Below, one piece after another: positions 1-8,782 of a DNA stretch of 64,000 bases (the stretch's first letter is position 1; every line of letters begins with the position of its first letter). The position numbers and the translations under genes are program-made. This DNA is from Bacillota bacterium. GTDB taxonomy: Bacteria > Bacillota > Clostridia > Acetivibrionales > DSM-1351. The stretch covers positions 1 through 64,000 of the forward strand of contig JAFABO010000030.1 in the NCBI GenBank assembly GCA_023426005.1, in the 5' to 3' direction. Below the pieces are notes generated by a model. The model saw nothing but the letters and a program-made list of their open reading frames with translations, was not told where the DNA came from and did not search any database.

Positions 1-1
1 C

Positions 2-103
2 CCTGACTCCTTTGCAAGTGAATCTGACAGGGTGTTCAGCGTTATAGAAAAGAGAATAGACAGGGAAGAGTCCCACTACATAAATTTTTACCGGGATAAA
101 TAA
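2..103 (+). CDS. C-terminal end of an unidentified protein (partial)
   Basis: An open frame runs in from the left edge of the window and stops with TAA at 101-103, giving a 33-residue charged tail ending in HYINFYRDK. The start lies outside the window. It is followed directly by a bidirectional terminator hairpin, which supports a genuine gene end. There is too little sequence to name a family. Confidence 0.5.
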   Translation, partial: PDSFASESDRVFSVIEKRIDREESHYINFYRDK

Positions 104-135
104 TTTCCGTTAAGGGGGATTTCTATTTTAAATAA

Positions 136-170
136 AGAAAAGACATAACCCGGGAGGAAATGTCTTTTCT
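136..170. terminator. Bidirectional rho-independent terminator
   Basis: A perfect 11-base stem (136-146 with 160-170) has A-rich sequence on the left and T-rich sequence on the right. It can therefore serve both the plus-strand gene ending at 103 and the minus-strand gene ending at 192. Confidence 0.7.
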
Positions 171-191
171 CTTTGCTTATTGCCTATTTGG

Positions 192-344
192 CTATATGAG
201 ACCTGCTTTTTTATTTCCTGTCTTAGCCTTTCCCTGTATCTCAGGAACCGGTCTGACATCATTCTTTTGAAAATGTTGTGAATGGTTGCTTTCTGTTCCA
301 TGAGGTTCTGAAGGGTCAGGCCTCCTCATTCCTTTTTTAGCCAT
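192..344 (-). CDS. Small hydrophilic protein, 50 residues
   Basis: I place the start at the ATG at 344 because AGGAGAG lies about 6 bases upstream; a longer reading to 416 has no ribosome site. The protein begins MAKKGMRRPDPSEPHG and is rich in Lys, Pro, His and Asn, with no membrane segment and no cysteine. The composition recalls short conserved clostridial proteins of unknown role, some of them spore-associated, but I cannot name the family. It is monocistronic and ends at the shared terminator. The strong ribosome site and clean terminator suggest a real gene. Confidence 0.6.
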   Translation of the reverse strand: MAKKGMRRPDPSEPHGTESNHSQHFQKNDVRPVPEIQGKAKTGNKKAGLI

Positions 345-498
345 GTTTTTCTCTCCTTGAATGCTTTGTAAGTATCGGAAGGTGATATTAAAACACCTCA
401 CAGTTATTTTTTTCAATTTGCAAGAAATATATTCTTTAGAAAATTTATGATTTTTTAATCCTGAAAAGAGAATTTATCGTCAGCTTGACAGTATCTGT

Positions 499-517
499 GG
501 CATGGTGAAGCCATGCC
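499..517. repeat. 7-bp inverted repeat upstream of the catalase gene
   Basis: GGCATGG and CCATGCC are separated by 5 bases, about 120 bases before the catalase start. It may be an operator or an RNA hairpin in the leader. I could not fix a convincing -35/-10 pair around it. Confidence 0.3.
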
Positions 518-635
518 GGTTTGTAGAAAATCGAAGAATGCAGGTGTGATGGTATTATTTTTAAGGATTATGAATATATTGTATTTAGTATTTATATTAT
601 TATCATGCTTTTGGTATGATTTGGAGGGCTCATAA

Positions 636-2234
636 ATGGATAACAATAACGGATGGTTTCAATTAGAGAAAGAGAATGCCAGACGCTCGTCCAGCAGACA
701 AAACGAACAGATTAAGCGCAATCAATCTCAATCGCCTTATCCGGGTGCTCATAAGAACGGGCAGCCGATGACTGCTGAGGCATCCCACCCAAGCGCAATG
801 CCCGCAAAAACAGGGAGCTCGGATGTATCCCCTTCGAATGCTTATATGATCAGTAAGCCGATGGCTGCCGGGACATACAGTCAAAACGTAACGCCGGCAG
901 AAACAGTGGACTCGGATGTAGCGCATTCGCAGACAGTGGGTGTGCGGGGTCCTGTCCTTGTGCAGGACACCGCTCTGCATGAAACTCTGGAGACCTTTGT
1001 ATTCTCCACCACGCTGGCGCGGCGCTTACATACAAAAGGATATGGTGCTTTCGGGTATTTTTACACAACTCACTCGATGCAGGAATATACCAAAGCCGGG
1101 TTTTTGCAAACGCCAGGTCAACAGGTGCCGGTGGCGGTGCGCTTCTCCCTGGCGTCAAGCAATCAGGGAACACCGGACACCTTAAGAAATGTTCGAGGGT
1201 TCAGCACCAGGTTTTATACCGATGGGGGATTCTTCGATCTGCTCTGTAACCATCTCCCTGTTTTTTTTGTACGTGATGCCATTCGTGTGCCGGATGTCAT
1301 CAGCCATCTTTCTCCCTCTCCGGTGAATAACCTGGCTGATCCGGATAGGTTTTGGAGTCTGTTTGCCAAATATCCCGAGACAACCAATATGCTTATATGG
1401 TTTTTTTCGGATTTGGGAACAGTCAAAAGCTTGCGACATATCCGGGGGTATAGTGTGAGCACCTATGTCTGGCGGAACGCGCAAGGAGTTCGGCGATATG
1501 TAAAATACATCTGGATTCCCATGGCTGGGCAAGAATTCATTGATCGGCAGGAAGCCCAGCAACTGGCATGCAAAGACCCCAACATCGCCGGGAGCGACCT
1601 ATATGGCAGTATCGCACAAGGCAAGGCTGTCGAATACGAGCTGCGCGTACAACTGATGGATCCCGAAGCTGCAAAGACACTTCCGTTTGATCCTTTGGAC
1701 GATACCAAGTTGTGGGACGAAGCCCAATATCCCTCTTTACCCGTGGGGCGGATGGTTTTAAACCGCAATCCGGACAATTATGCCGAGCAGGTTGAAAAGT
1801 TAGCCCTTGATCCCGCGAATCTCCTTCCCGGGCTGGAATTCTCAGATGACAAAATATTACAGGGACGCACATTTATTTATTCGGATGCACAGCGTCACCG
1901 GCTGGGTCCCGATTATCGTAATATCCCCGTCAACAAACAGCCAAACTGGTCTCCTGCATCTATGGTATCCAGTGGAAACGGCAGATATGTCGAAGGTGAA
2001 ATTATGCGTGCCGAAATCCCGAATTCGGGTGATTTTACACAAGCTACTCAGAAGTATGAATCATTTTCATCAGCAGAGAAGAAGAACCTTGCCGATAATA
2101 TTGCGTCAGGACTTGTGGAAGCCCAGCCTAATACACAGCGTATCGTCTTACGGCATTTGGAACAAGTTTCTCCTGTACTTGCAGAGATGGTCAAAAATCA
2201 AATGCTTTTATATACCGGTACAGTGGGAGGATAG
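636..2234 (+). CDS. Monofunctional haem catalase with N-terminal extension
   Basis: It decomposes hydrogen peroxide to water and oxygen. The catalase core starts near residue 105. The distal haem histidine is H132 (RRLHTKGYGAFG) and the distal asparagine is N205. The proximal haem tyrosine is Y415 in the motif with R411. The His-Asn spacing (73) and His-Tyr spacing (283) equal those of classical catalases. The first ~100 residues are a hydrophilic, low-complexity extension that catalases normally lack, with an imperfect internal duplication (PAKTGSSDV at 56-64, PAETVDSDV at 87-95). The start is supported by GGAGG 8 bases upstream. It is probably monocistronic. Total length of 532 residues is longer than the usual ~480-residue small-subunit enzyme because of the extension. 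Confidence 0.95.
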   Translation: MDNNNGWFQLEKENARRSSSRQNEQIKRNQSQSPYPGAHKNGQPMTAEASHPSAMPAKTGSSDVSPSNAYMISKPMAAGTYSQNVTPAETVDSDVAHSQTVGVRGPVLVQDTALHETLETFVFSTTLARRLHTKGYGAFGYFYTTHSMQEYTKAGFLQTPGQQVPVAVRFSLASSNQGTPDTLRNVRGFSTRFYTDGGFFDLLCNHLPVFFVRDAIRVPDVISHLSPSPVNNLADPDRFWSLFAKYPETTNMLIWFFSDLGTVKSLRHIRGYSVSTYVWRNAQGVRRYVKYIWIPMAGQEFIDRQEAQQLACKDPNIAGSDLYGSIAQGKAVEYELRVQLMDPEAAKTLPFDPLDDTKLWDEAQYPSLPVGRMVLNRNPDNYAEQVEKLALDPANLLPGLEFSDDKILQGRTFIYSDAQRHRLGPDYRNIPVNKQPNWSPASMVSSGNGRYVEGEIMRAEIPNSGDFTQATQKYESFSSAEKKNLADNIASGLVEAQPNTQRIVLRHLEQVSPVLAEMVKNQMLLYTGTVGG

Positions 2235-2722
2235 GCCTTATTGCTTTGATTCTTCCCAATCGTTGGGACAGAGCAGATACTATCCAACCATTTGGCAGAT
2301 TCCCTGGGATCGGTAATCATTTCAAACAGCAATTGCCGTACTACTTGCGGAAAAAAAGAAGTCCTATCAAGGCTGCCGTCAGGCCAGAGAAACTATGAAA
2401 AAAAATTTGCATTTTTACTTATGGGAGAACATTATAATCATTATCAAACCAGAAGAGAACACCCTTGCCTGATTGCCCATTGTGGCAGCCTCACTTTCTC
2501 CAAACGGAATTGCCCAATAAATTGACGAGAGAACATTACTCGAAATGTAAAAAGCCAGCAATCTGTAAAACTCAATTGGGAGAAATTCTTTCTTATTATA
2601 CCGTCACTTCCATCCTGACTTCAATCAATGATGGCACAGCAGGTTAAATTAGCAAAAAATATCAAGTCCAGACCATTTTTTTTGATATAATTTAGTAATA
2701 AAAGGAATGGGGTCTAAAGGTC
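2235..2722. other. 488-base intergenic region, no gene recognised
   Basis: Short open frames here have no plausible ribosome site or family resemblance. A possible -10 hexamer TATAAT at 2686-2691 precedes the regulator gene starting at 2723, but no good -35 is visible. The stretch could be decayed coding sequence. Confidence 0.4.
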
Positions 2723-3612
2723 ATGGAACATATTAAGCATTTACAGGCAAGCCTTGATTATATTGAATACAATCTCAACACCTATATCACCATTGCTGAC
2801 TGTGCAGGAGTATCCGGCTATTCCCCGTACCATTACTGCAGACTTTTTCATTTAACTATTGGTGTTTCTGTCATGGACTATATAAGAAAAAGACGTCTTT
2901 CCAAGGCCGCAATTGAAATAGCTGAAAGCAGCAGAAATATAAAAGAAATCGGTTACTACTGGGGTTTTAATTCTCATGAAAACTTTGCAAGGGCCTTTAA
3001 CAAGCTGTTTGGAATATCTCCCAGTTCCTTCCGTAAAGTGAAAAGCAGCCTCAATTTGTTCCATAGGATAGATATATCTAAAATAAGCATGTCAAAACAT
3101 GAAGATAGTTTTTTTATTGAACCAAGATTTATAAAAAAGCCCGCTTTTAAGCTTGCAGGTTATCAGATTAAAACAAGCTTTATTAACAATAAAAACTTTT
3201 ATGACGTACCAAGGATGTGGAATACATATTACGCTAAAAATCTCGGTGAAACAATACTAAACAGAGCTAATCCATTACAGAGATATGACATCGGAATGTG
3301 TACTGATTTTGATCTTTTAAAACAGAACTTTACCTATATTATCGGCCTGGAAGTAGAAAGTTTTGATAACATACCGGCATCGGCAGCTGCCAGAATAGTT
3401 CCTGCCGCAGAATACGCGCAGTATTCTCAACGCCCATAGCTGATACATATACATTTGTCAGCACCATAAATAAAACATGGAGATTCATATATCAACATTG
3501 GTTTCCTGATTCGGGATATGTTCATACAGGGACCCATGAATTTGAAACTTACTGTGAATATTCCAGAACCTATTCAGAGGATATTTATATCCCTGTCAGA
3601 TATAGGATTTAA
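2723..3612 (+). pseudogene. AraC-family regulator with GyrI-like domain, frameshifted
   Basis: Residues 1-~105 form an AraC-type double helix-turn-helix (start MEHIKHLQASLDYIEYNL; second helix region GFNSHENFARAFNKLFG). The rest resembles the GyrI-like ligand-binding domain found in Rob/SoxS-like regulators. The reading frame hits TAG at 3437-3439. A second frame (stop at 3610-3612) carries the missing end of the domain (WFPDSGYVHTG...YIPVRYRI). Removing one GC from the GCGC at 3416-3419 restores a continuous frame through the normal EYAVFS-type strand, so a recent 2-base duplication or a sequencing error explains the break. The next gene starts 21 bases downstream, suggesting co-transcription. 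If the shift is real, the ligand domain is lost but the DNA-binding part could still be made. Confidence 0.75.
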
Positions 3613-3633
3613 GTTAACAGGAGAAAGTTAAAA

Positions 3634-4596
3634 ATGCAAAAGCTCGTATTGGATGATGTAAAATGGAACTTGAAAAAAATTAATAATGATGTCCCAGGTC
3701 TTCTAAATTCTTTCATAGCAGGCCTGACCCATTCACTGCGGCATGCCGGAAGGGACGCTGATTTTATATGGCTTATGGGTGTAAGCGGTTTTGCATTCAG
3801 AATTATTATTAATGCACAAATGTGTTTGAGCGGTCCCACATCTTTTTTATGGAAAGACCTGCTTCCCGAGTCTATTGAGCAGGCAGGCTACAGCGGACTA
3901 CATATTTATGATGGTTGGGATGACAATATTTTAAGTGAAAAACGTGGAGAAGCAAGGAACGAAATAGAAAAAGCGTTAAAACAGAATATACTTCCAGTAG
4001 TGTGGGAGATAGAGCTTGCCGAGTGGGGTCTGATTACCGGATTTGATGATGCGAGCGCCGAATATACAGGAGTATCGATTTTTGACAACACTATAAAGAT
4101 AGCATATGATGTATTTGGCAGAAACAAGGATATTGGCGGTTTGTCCGTATCAATTCCGGGCAGGCCCAACTCAAGATCAAGAAGGGAAATTATCAATAAT
4201 TCATTAAAAATGGCATCAGCCCATGCAAAACAGAAAGAGTGGTGTGAAAGGCCTTCTTCCCAGGATGGCCTTCCGGCATATGATCTTTGGGCTTCTATTG
4301 TTGAAAGAGGAGAGGGACTTGATATAGTCTGGTATTCAGCAGGCCAGTATTATTCTGCCAGGTGCTGTGCGTACAGGTATCTTCGTCAGGCAGCCGACGG
4401 GAATGAGCTGCTTCTTGAAGCTGCAGCTGCTTACAACGAAGTAGCTGAGCTTTTAGGAGCAATCTGGGAGGAATTTCTCCCTGGTAAAAAAACCAATAGA
4501 GATAAGTGCCCTCAAATGTCTGAAATTATCAGAAAAGCCGGTAAAATAGAAGCAAAAGCTATTGATCTGATCGATGCCTATCTTGAGAGCTTATAA
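3634..4596 (+). CDS. BtrH_N-like protein of unknown function
   Basis: A 320-residue soluble protein without signal peptide or membrane segments. The stretch WLMGVSGFAFRI near residue 46 followed by CLSGPTSF resembles the N-terminal papain-like domain of the BtrH_N group, many of which are uncharacterised and sit beside AraC/GyrI regulators. The C-terminal third is helical. A ribosome site (CAGGAG) lies about 10 bases before the ATG. It follows the broken AraC/GyrI regulator by 21 bases and is probably co-expressed or controlled by it. BtrH itself is an acyltransferase, but no substrate can be inferred here. The family assignment is by remembered resemblance only. Confidence 0.55.
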   Translation: MQKLVLDDVKWNLKKINNDVPGLLNSFIAGLTHSLRHAGRDADFIWLMGVSGFAFRIIINAQMCLSGPTSFLWKDLLPESIEQAGYSGLHIYDGWDDNILSEKRGEARNEIEKALKQNILPVVWEIELAEWGLITGFDDASAEYTGVSIFDNTIKIAYDVFGRNKDIGGLSVSIPGRPNSRSRREIINNSLKMASAHAKQKEWCERPSSQDGLPAYDLWASIVERGEGLDIVWYSAGQYYSARCCAYRYLRQAADGNELLLEAAAAYNEVAELLGAIWEEFLPGKKTNRDKCPQMSEIIRKAGKIEAKAIDLIDAYLESL

Positions 4597-4668
4597 AATC
4601 CGACAGAGCTTCTTGTCCTCCAGCAAAATGTGTTTTTTTCCATAACAGAAGTCGGGGAACCGGAACTT

Positions 4669-5835
4669 CTAGAAAGCCTGTTGATATACTTCTATTACTT
4701 GCTCCGGAGCAGGTATAACCCTGTTGCCCGGCATGCAGGTATCTTTAAGCGCCAGCTCGGCCAGAGCAGGAAAATCTTTTGGATTTACCCCCTTTAGCAG
4801 ACTCAGCTTTTGGGGTATTCCTACTGTTTTACATAATTTTTTAATTTCCCTGATACTTTCACTGACTTCCCTCTTTGGTCCTCCCCACTCAAGACCTTTC
4901 AGCCCAAGGGCTCCTGCTACTTTTCCGAATAACGGCTGTATATCTTTATTCCTGCCGTTAAAATCCAGTACATAAGGCAACAGCACAGCATTGCATACTC
5001 CATGGGGCAGATTATAAAAACCACCCAGAGAGTGAGCCATGGCATGCACCATTCCAAGCCCGGAATTTGAAAATGCCATTCCAGCGGTATAAGCTGCATA
5101 TGCCATTATTGTCCGGGCTTCTATATCATTTCCATTTTTAACGGCTTTGGGCAAATATTTATGAATTGCTGAAATTGACCACAGTGCATCCTTATCGGTG
5201 AAGGGAGTTGCATGCCTGGATAAGACAGCCTCCACAGCATGGGTCATTGCATCCATACCCGTTGCTGCCGTGAGAGCCGGCGGCATTGAAATCATGTAAT
5301 CCACATCATTTACTACAATGTCGACAATACAATTTGTATCCACCATAACCATCTTGGAATTTCTCTTCTTATCGGTAATTACATAAAAGCTGGTTACCTC
5401 CGAACCGGTTCCCGCTGTTGTATTAATAGCTACAATGGGCAGACCTTTTTTTAAGGATTTATTAACCCCCTCATAATCCGTAACACAGCCGCCATTTGTA
5501 ACCAGTATGCTAACTGCCTTACAGGCGTCAATGGGCGAGCCTCCTCCAAGAGCTACCAGAAAGTCAGGCTTTATTTCCTCAGCTGCATCAACGCAGGTAT
5601 TTACAACATCCACTGTGGGATTGGGCTCCACTCCGTAATATATAAAGCTGTGAATATCCGCCTCTTTAAGTTTGTCGCAAACTCTCTGAGCCGTTCCGCT
5701 TTCAAATAAAAATCTGTCGGTAATCACCAGAGCTCTTTTATATCCCCGCTTTTTCACTTCCTGCGGCAGCTGATTTATGGCGCCCTGCCCAAAGCAGCTG
5801 GTTTGTACAAGGTTTACTCTATATGCGTTTTCCAT
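4669..5835 (-). CDS. Iron-containing alcohol dehydrogenase (BMC operon)
   Basis: An NAD(P)H-linked group III alcohol dehydrogenase of 388 residues, related to PduQ, DhaT and FucO. The nucleotide loop GGGSPIDACKA is at 97-107. The metal ligands by family alignment are D195, H199, H264 and H278 (GMDAMTHAVEA, HAMAHSLGG, NLPHGV). It is the last gene of the microcompartment operon. There it would reduce part of the aldehyde released by the aldolase to the alcohol and regenerate NAD+ for the acylating aldehyde dehydrogenase. The predicted product is ethanol from 5-deoxyribose or methylthioethanol from methylthioribose. I see no convincing N-terminal encapsulation helix. It begins 12 bases after the CoA-transferase-like beta gene. 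Confidence 0.9.
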   Translation of the reverse strand: MENAYRVNLVQTSCFGQGAINQLPQEVKKRGYKRALVITDRFLFESGTAQRVCDKLKEADIHSFIYYGVEPNPTVDVVNTCVDAAEEIKPDFLVALGGGSPIDACKAVSILVTNGGCVTDYEGVNKSLKKGLPIVAINTTAGTGSEVTSFYVITDKKRNSKMVMVDTNCIVDIVVNDVDYMISMPPALTAATGMDAMTHAVEAVLSRHATPFTDKDALWSISAIHKYLPKAVKNGNDIEARTIMAYAAYTAGMAFSNSGLGMVHAMAHSLGGFYNLPHGVCNAVLLPYVLDFNGRNKDIQPLFGKVAGALGLKGLEWGGPKREVSESIREIKKLCKTVGIPQKLSLLKGVNPKDFPALAELALKDTCMPGNRVIPAPEQVIEVYQQAF

Positions 5836-5847
5836 CTATCCACCTCT

Positions 5848-6570
5848 TTATGCAAACTCAATATTTCTGTAATCATTGGGATCTATTTTACTTAACAGCC
5901 GCAGTTCTTCCTTTGTAGGAGCAGGTGTTTCCCCGATTTCTGTATAACGGATGTCAAAGCCTGTATTATCGGCAATTTCTTCAATGCTCGATGTGGGATG
6001 CACACTGTCCAAAAGCAGTTCTCCCTTGTACATCTTAAATACGCATAAGGGTGTGACTATTTTGTCAATATTTCCTCTGGTGGTTACAAAATCAACCTTG
6101 TTTACAAATGTACGTTTATCATGCTTTGTTCTCCAGATAATGGCCCTTTTGGCCGTCGGAATCAGGACTGCACTTCCGGCTCCGCCTGGCATTCTTACTT
6201 TTGGCTTGTGGTAATCCCCAATAACTGATGCGTTTACATTGCCTTTGTTATCAAACTGTATGCCGCTCAAAAATGCTATGTCCAGACCGCCCCTCATGGA
6301 AAGGTCAAAAATTTCAGACAGGGGGAAACAGGCTGTGGCTTTTGTCATAAGCTCACTTCCGGCACTTGTGTACTTCTGCAGATCTTTTATCTCGGGATTA
6401 ACTCCACCTGGAATATTAAGGTGCACCGCATCAGGAGCATACAGCGCCTTGGCAAGAAGGACGGCAATCATGGGCATGTGTGAAGAAACCCCATGGAATA
6501 CGGTATTACCATTTTTGATTTCCCTTGCAAGCGCGCATACCATTATGTCACAAATACGAACATTATCCAT
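5848..6570 (-). CDS. CoA-transferase family I, beta subunit, catalytic Glu missing
   Basis: Related to the beta subunit of glutaconate CoA-transferase (GctB): shared GNVN-x-SxIGDYHxPK, a downstream NKVDFVTT-like stretch and HPTSS near the C-terminus. In family I enzymes the CoA-thioester-forming Glu (GctB E54) lies in a VESG-type motif after APD. Here the aligned motif is LNIPGG, with Ile at that position (about residue 55 counted from the ATG at 6576). This suggests that it is not a conventional transferase; IpdAB-type hydrolases are a known precedent for loss of this Glu. I prefer the ATG at 6570, 7 bases after AGGGGG, which overlaps the alpha gene by 8 bases. Confidence 0.85.
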   Translation of the reverse strand: MDNVRICDIMVCALAREIKNGNTVFHGVSSHMPMIAVLLAKALYAPDAVHLNIPGGVNPEIKDLQKYTSAGSELMTKATACFPLSEIFDLSMRGGLDIAFLSGIQFDNKGNVNASVIGDYHKPKVRMPGGAGSAVLIPTAKRAIIWRTKHDKRTFVNKVDFVTTRGNIDKIVTPLCVFKMYKGELLLDSVHPTSSIEEIADNTGFDIRYTEIGETPAPTKEELRLLSKIDPNDYRNIEFA

Positions 6571-7384
6571 TGCCATTCCCCCTGTCCTTTCTTCCGTATG
6601 CCCATAAGTAATCCGTTAATCCTGACATATCCTTCAGTTGCTTAAAGCTTTCTATGGATTTCCGGTCAATATCATAATGCCCGGCACAAGAGCATGGATT
6701 TGCTCCTCCCGGTATATGCACTACCGCCGATACCATAAAGTGGGGGATATCCGCTTTATCTTCAGTTTGCAGGAAGCTGGTTCCGGAAATAATTTTTTCG
6801 GCAGATACTATCACTTTTTTCGATGCCTTTGCCAGTAAAATATCATCAAATTTTGGTCCCCGAATTCTGACATTCCCCTGCTCATCTGCTTCCTGAGCGT
6901 GAATTATGGTCGCCTCGGGAGTTATTGCTCTTACTACCGTAACCTTTTCACTGCCAAAAGGATTGTCTATTCTGGTAAAATAATCATTTACTTCAATAAG
7001 GTCTCCCGCTGCCAGCCCTTTTACCGGCATAAATGGAACACCACAGGCCGAAGCCCTTAAAGCGCACATAACCGTATAGCATGCATGTTCATTCCCTTTT
7101 ACCCTGCCATCCTGAACTGCTTTCCTGTAATGATTTGCCAGAGAAAACTCACTTTCGTAGCTGATAAACCCCGCATCCACGCTTTCCAGGCATTCCCCGA
7201 AGCAAAGCATGTCCACATCCATGGCACCTGCAGTTTTAATTACCTTGAGCTTCTTTTTCCGGGCTCTTATTATTTCTCTGACTAAAGCCATAGGAGCCCT
7301 GTGGAGCACATTTCCGCCAATTCCCAAAATATCTCCGTCATTAATCAAACCCACTGCAGCTTCAATTGTAATTAATTTGCCCAC
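6563..7384 (-). CDS. CoA-transferase family I, alpha subunit
   Basis: A GctA-like subunit of 273 residues, with an N-terminal glycine-rich CoA fold (GDILGIGG near residue 18) and a C-terminal PGGANPCSCAGHYDID segment. It pairs with the overlapping beta gene. The start is a GTG, preceded by GAGGGGG at good distance. In the microcompartment operon it could release CoA from the acyl-CoA made by the aldehyde dehydrogenase, or act on another CoA ester. It would act in parallel to PduL. No substrate can be read from the sequence, and the missing Glu in the beta subunit argues for hydrolysis or another reaction. Confidence 0.85.
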   Translation of the reverse strand: MGKLITIEAAVGLINDGDILGIGGNVLHRAPMALVREIIRARKKKLKVIKTAGAMDVDMLCFGECLESVDAGFISYESEFSLANHYRKAVQDGRVKGNEHACYTVMCALRASACGVPFMPVKGLAAGDLIEVNDYFTRIDNPFGSEKVTVVRAITPEATIIHAQEADEQGNVRIRGPKFDDILLAKASKKVIVSAEKIISGTSFLQTEDKADIPHFMVSAVVHIPGGANPCSCAGHYDIDRKSIESFKQLKDMSGLTDYLWAYGRKDRGNGNG

Positions 7385-7450
7385 TCATATACCCCCTCTC
7401 TGTCATTGGCAGGTAGTGCCCGACGGTATTAACAATCCTGTATTTGTAAA

Positions 7451-8782
7451 CTATTTTGCGGCGTTGCACACAATATGGATAGCATCCCATACACCTGCAA
7501 AAGGTGGTGCATACACTAAATCCAACATACCCAGCTCGTCGGTTGTCATGTTGTTATGGATGGCTGCTGCAAAGCAGTCAATACGGAGAACAGCCCCTTT
7601 TTGCCCCGCAGAATGAGCTCCCAGAATTTTTTTTGTACCGGCTTCATATATCAACTTGATAGTTATGGGGGTTTGACCCGGATAATATCCCGGATGATCA
7701 TAAGCCGTGACAATTACTGTTTTAAAATTGAATTTCAACCTCCCGGCATCCTGTTCGGAAAGCCCGGTTCTGCCAAGCTCCATATTGCAGACTTTAATTG
7801 CGGCTGAGCCTAAAGCCCCCACATACTTCTGATGTGCCCCTGCAATATTATCTCCTGCAATGCGGCCGCATTTGTTTGCCACTGTACCTAAAGGCAGGAA
7901 CACATTTTCCTTCATAAGCTTGTGATAAACCAGAGCGCAATCCCCTGCGGCCCACACATCGGGCAGCGAGGTTCTCATTTCTCTGTCGACGACTATTGCT
8001 CCATTAGGTGCCAGGTGAATTCCCGTACCGTTCAGAAAGCCTGTTGAAGGTCTCACACCCACAGCCAGAATAACAAGGTCTGCTCTATACTCCCCCTTGT
8101 CGGTGACAACTGTTTCCACCCTGTCTGTTCCTTTGAGGCTGACCACCCTTTCGCCGGTTTTCAGGTCAACCCGGTGATTTACAAGCTCTTCTTCGGCGAG
8201 CTTTGCTATTTCCTCATCAAAAGGCATCAGAATTCTATTTGCAAATTCAATAACTGTTACCTTTTTGCCAAGGGTTAAAAAAGCATCGGCAGTTTCAATA
8301 CCTATGTATCCGCCGCCTATAATAACCACATTATTAATATTTTCATTTTGTGTAAAGTTTTTAAGCCAGATCCCATCCTCCAGAGTTTTAAGCTGGTATA
8401 CACCATATAAGTCCATTCCGGGAATAGGTGGTTTTAAAGCGGCGGCACCCGTGCCGATCATCAGCCTGTCATAGGTATCTATAAAAGTATCACCTGTGGA
8501 ATGATTTCTGACCAGTACTTTTTTCTCCTCCGGCACTAGCTTTAATACTTCGCAGTTGGTATGAGCTTTTATTCCCATATCTGCAAACTGCTCTCTTGTT
8601 CTCGCAATCATCCTGGTGTAATCATCATTGAAGCCTCCGACATAATATGGAAGTCCACATGCGCCATAGGACAGAAAATCACCTTTTTCATAAACTACTA
8701 CTTCCGCATCTTTATCCAATCTTTTAATTTTGGAAGCTGCCGACATTCCGGCAGCCACTCCGCCTATCACAATGACTTTCAT
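7451..8782 (-). CDS. CoA-disulfide reductase / NADH oxidase-like flavoprotein
   Basis: A 443-residue FAD and NAD(P)H-dependent disulfide oxidoreductase of the single-cysteine class. The FAD-binding GGVAAGMSAASK is at residues 7-18. The redox cysteine is C42 in SYGACGLPYY, the position of the active cysteine in CoA-disulfide reductase and Nox. A second dinucleotide fold begins at VIIGGGYIGIE. The ATG overlaps the stop of the previous gene (ATGA), so the two are translationally coupled. In a CoA-recycling microcompartment a CoA-disulfide reductase would keep the CoA pool reduced; a water-forming NADH oxidase would instead consume oxygen and regenerate NAD+. The sequence does not decide between them. 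Confidence 0.85.
   Translation of the reverse strand: MKVIVIGGVAAGMSAASKIKRLDKDAEVVVYEKGDFLSYGACGLPYYVGGFNDDYTRMIARTREQFADMGIKAHTNCEVLKLVPEEKKVLVRNHSTGDTFIDTYDRLMIGTGAAALKPPIPGMDLYGVYQLKTLEDGIWLKNFTQNENINNVVIIGGGYIGIETADAFLTLGKKVTVIEFANRILMPFDEEIAKLAEEELVNHRVDLKTGERVVSLKGTDRVETVVTDKGEYRADLVILAVGVRPSTGFLNGTGIHLAPNGAIVVDREMRTSLPDVWAAGDCALVYHKLMKENVFLPLGTVANKCGRIAGDNIAGAHQKYVGALGSAAIKVCNMELGRTGLSEQDAGRLKFNFKTVIVTAYDHPGYYPGQTPITIKLIYEAGTKKILGAHSAGQKGAVLRIDCFAAAIHNNMTTDELGMLDLVYAPPFAGVWDAIHIVCNAAK

Noticed and set aside
455..646. Minus-strand open frame upstream of the catalase gene
   Set aside because: No ribosome site, and it covers the catalase leader including a hairpin.
2292..2647. Two short open frames after the catalase gene
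   Set aside because: They overlap each other, lack ribosome sites and have compositions unlike real proteins.
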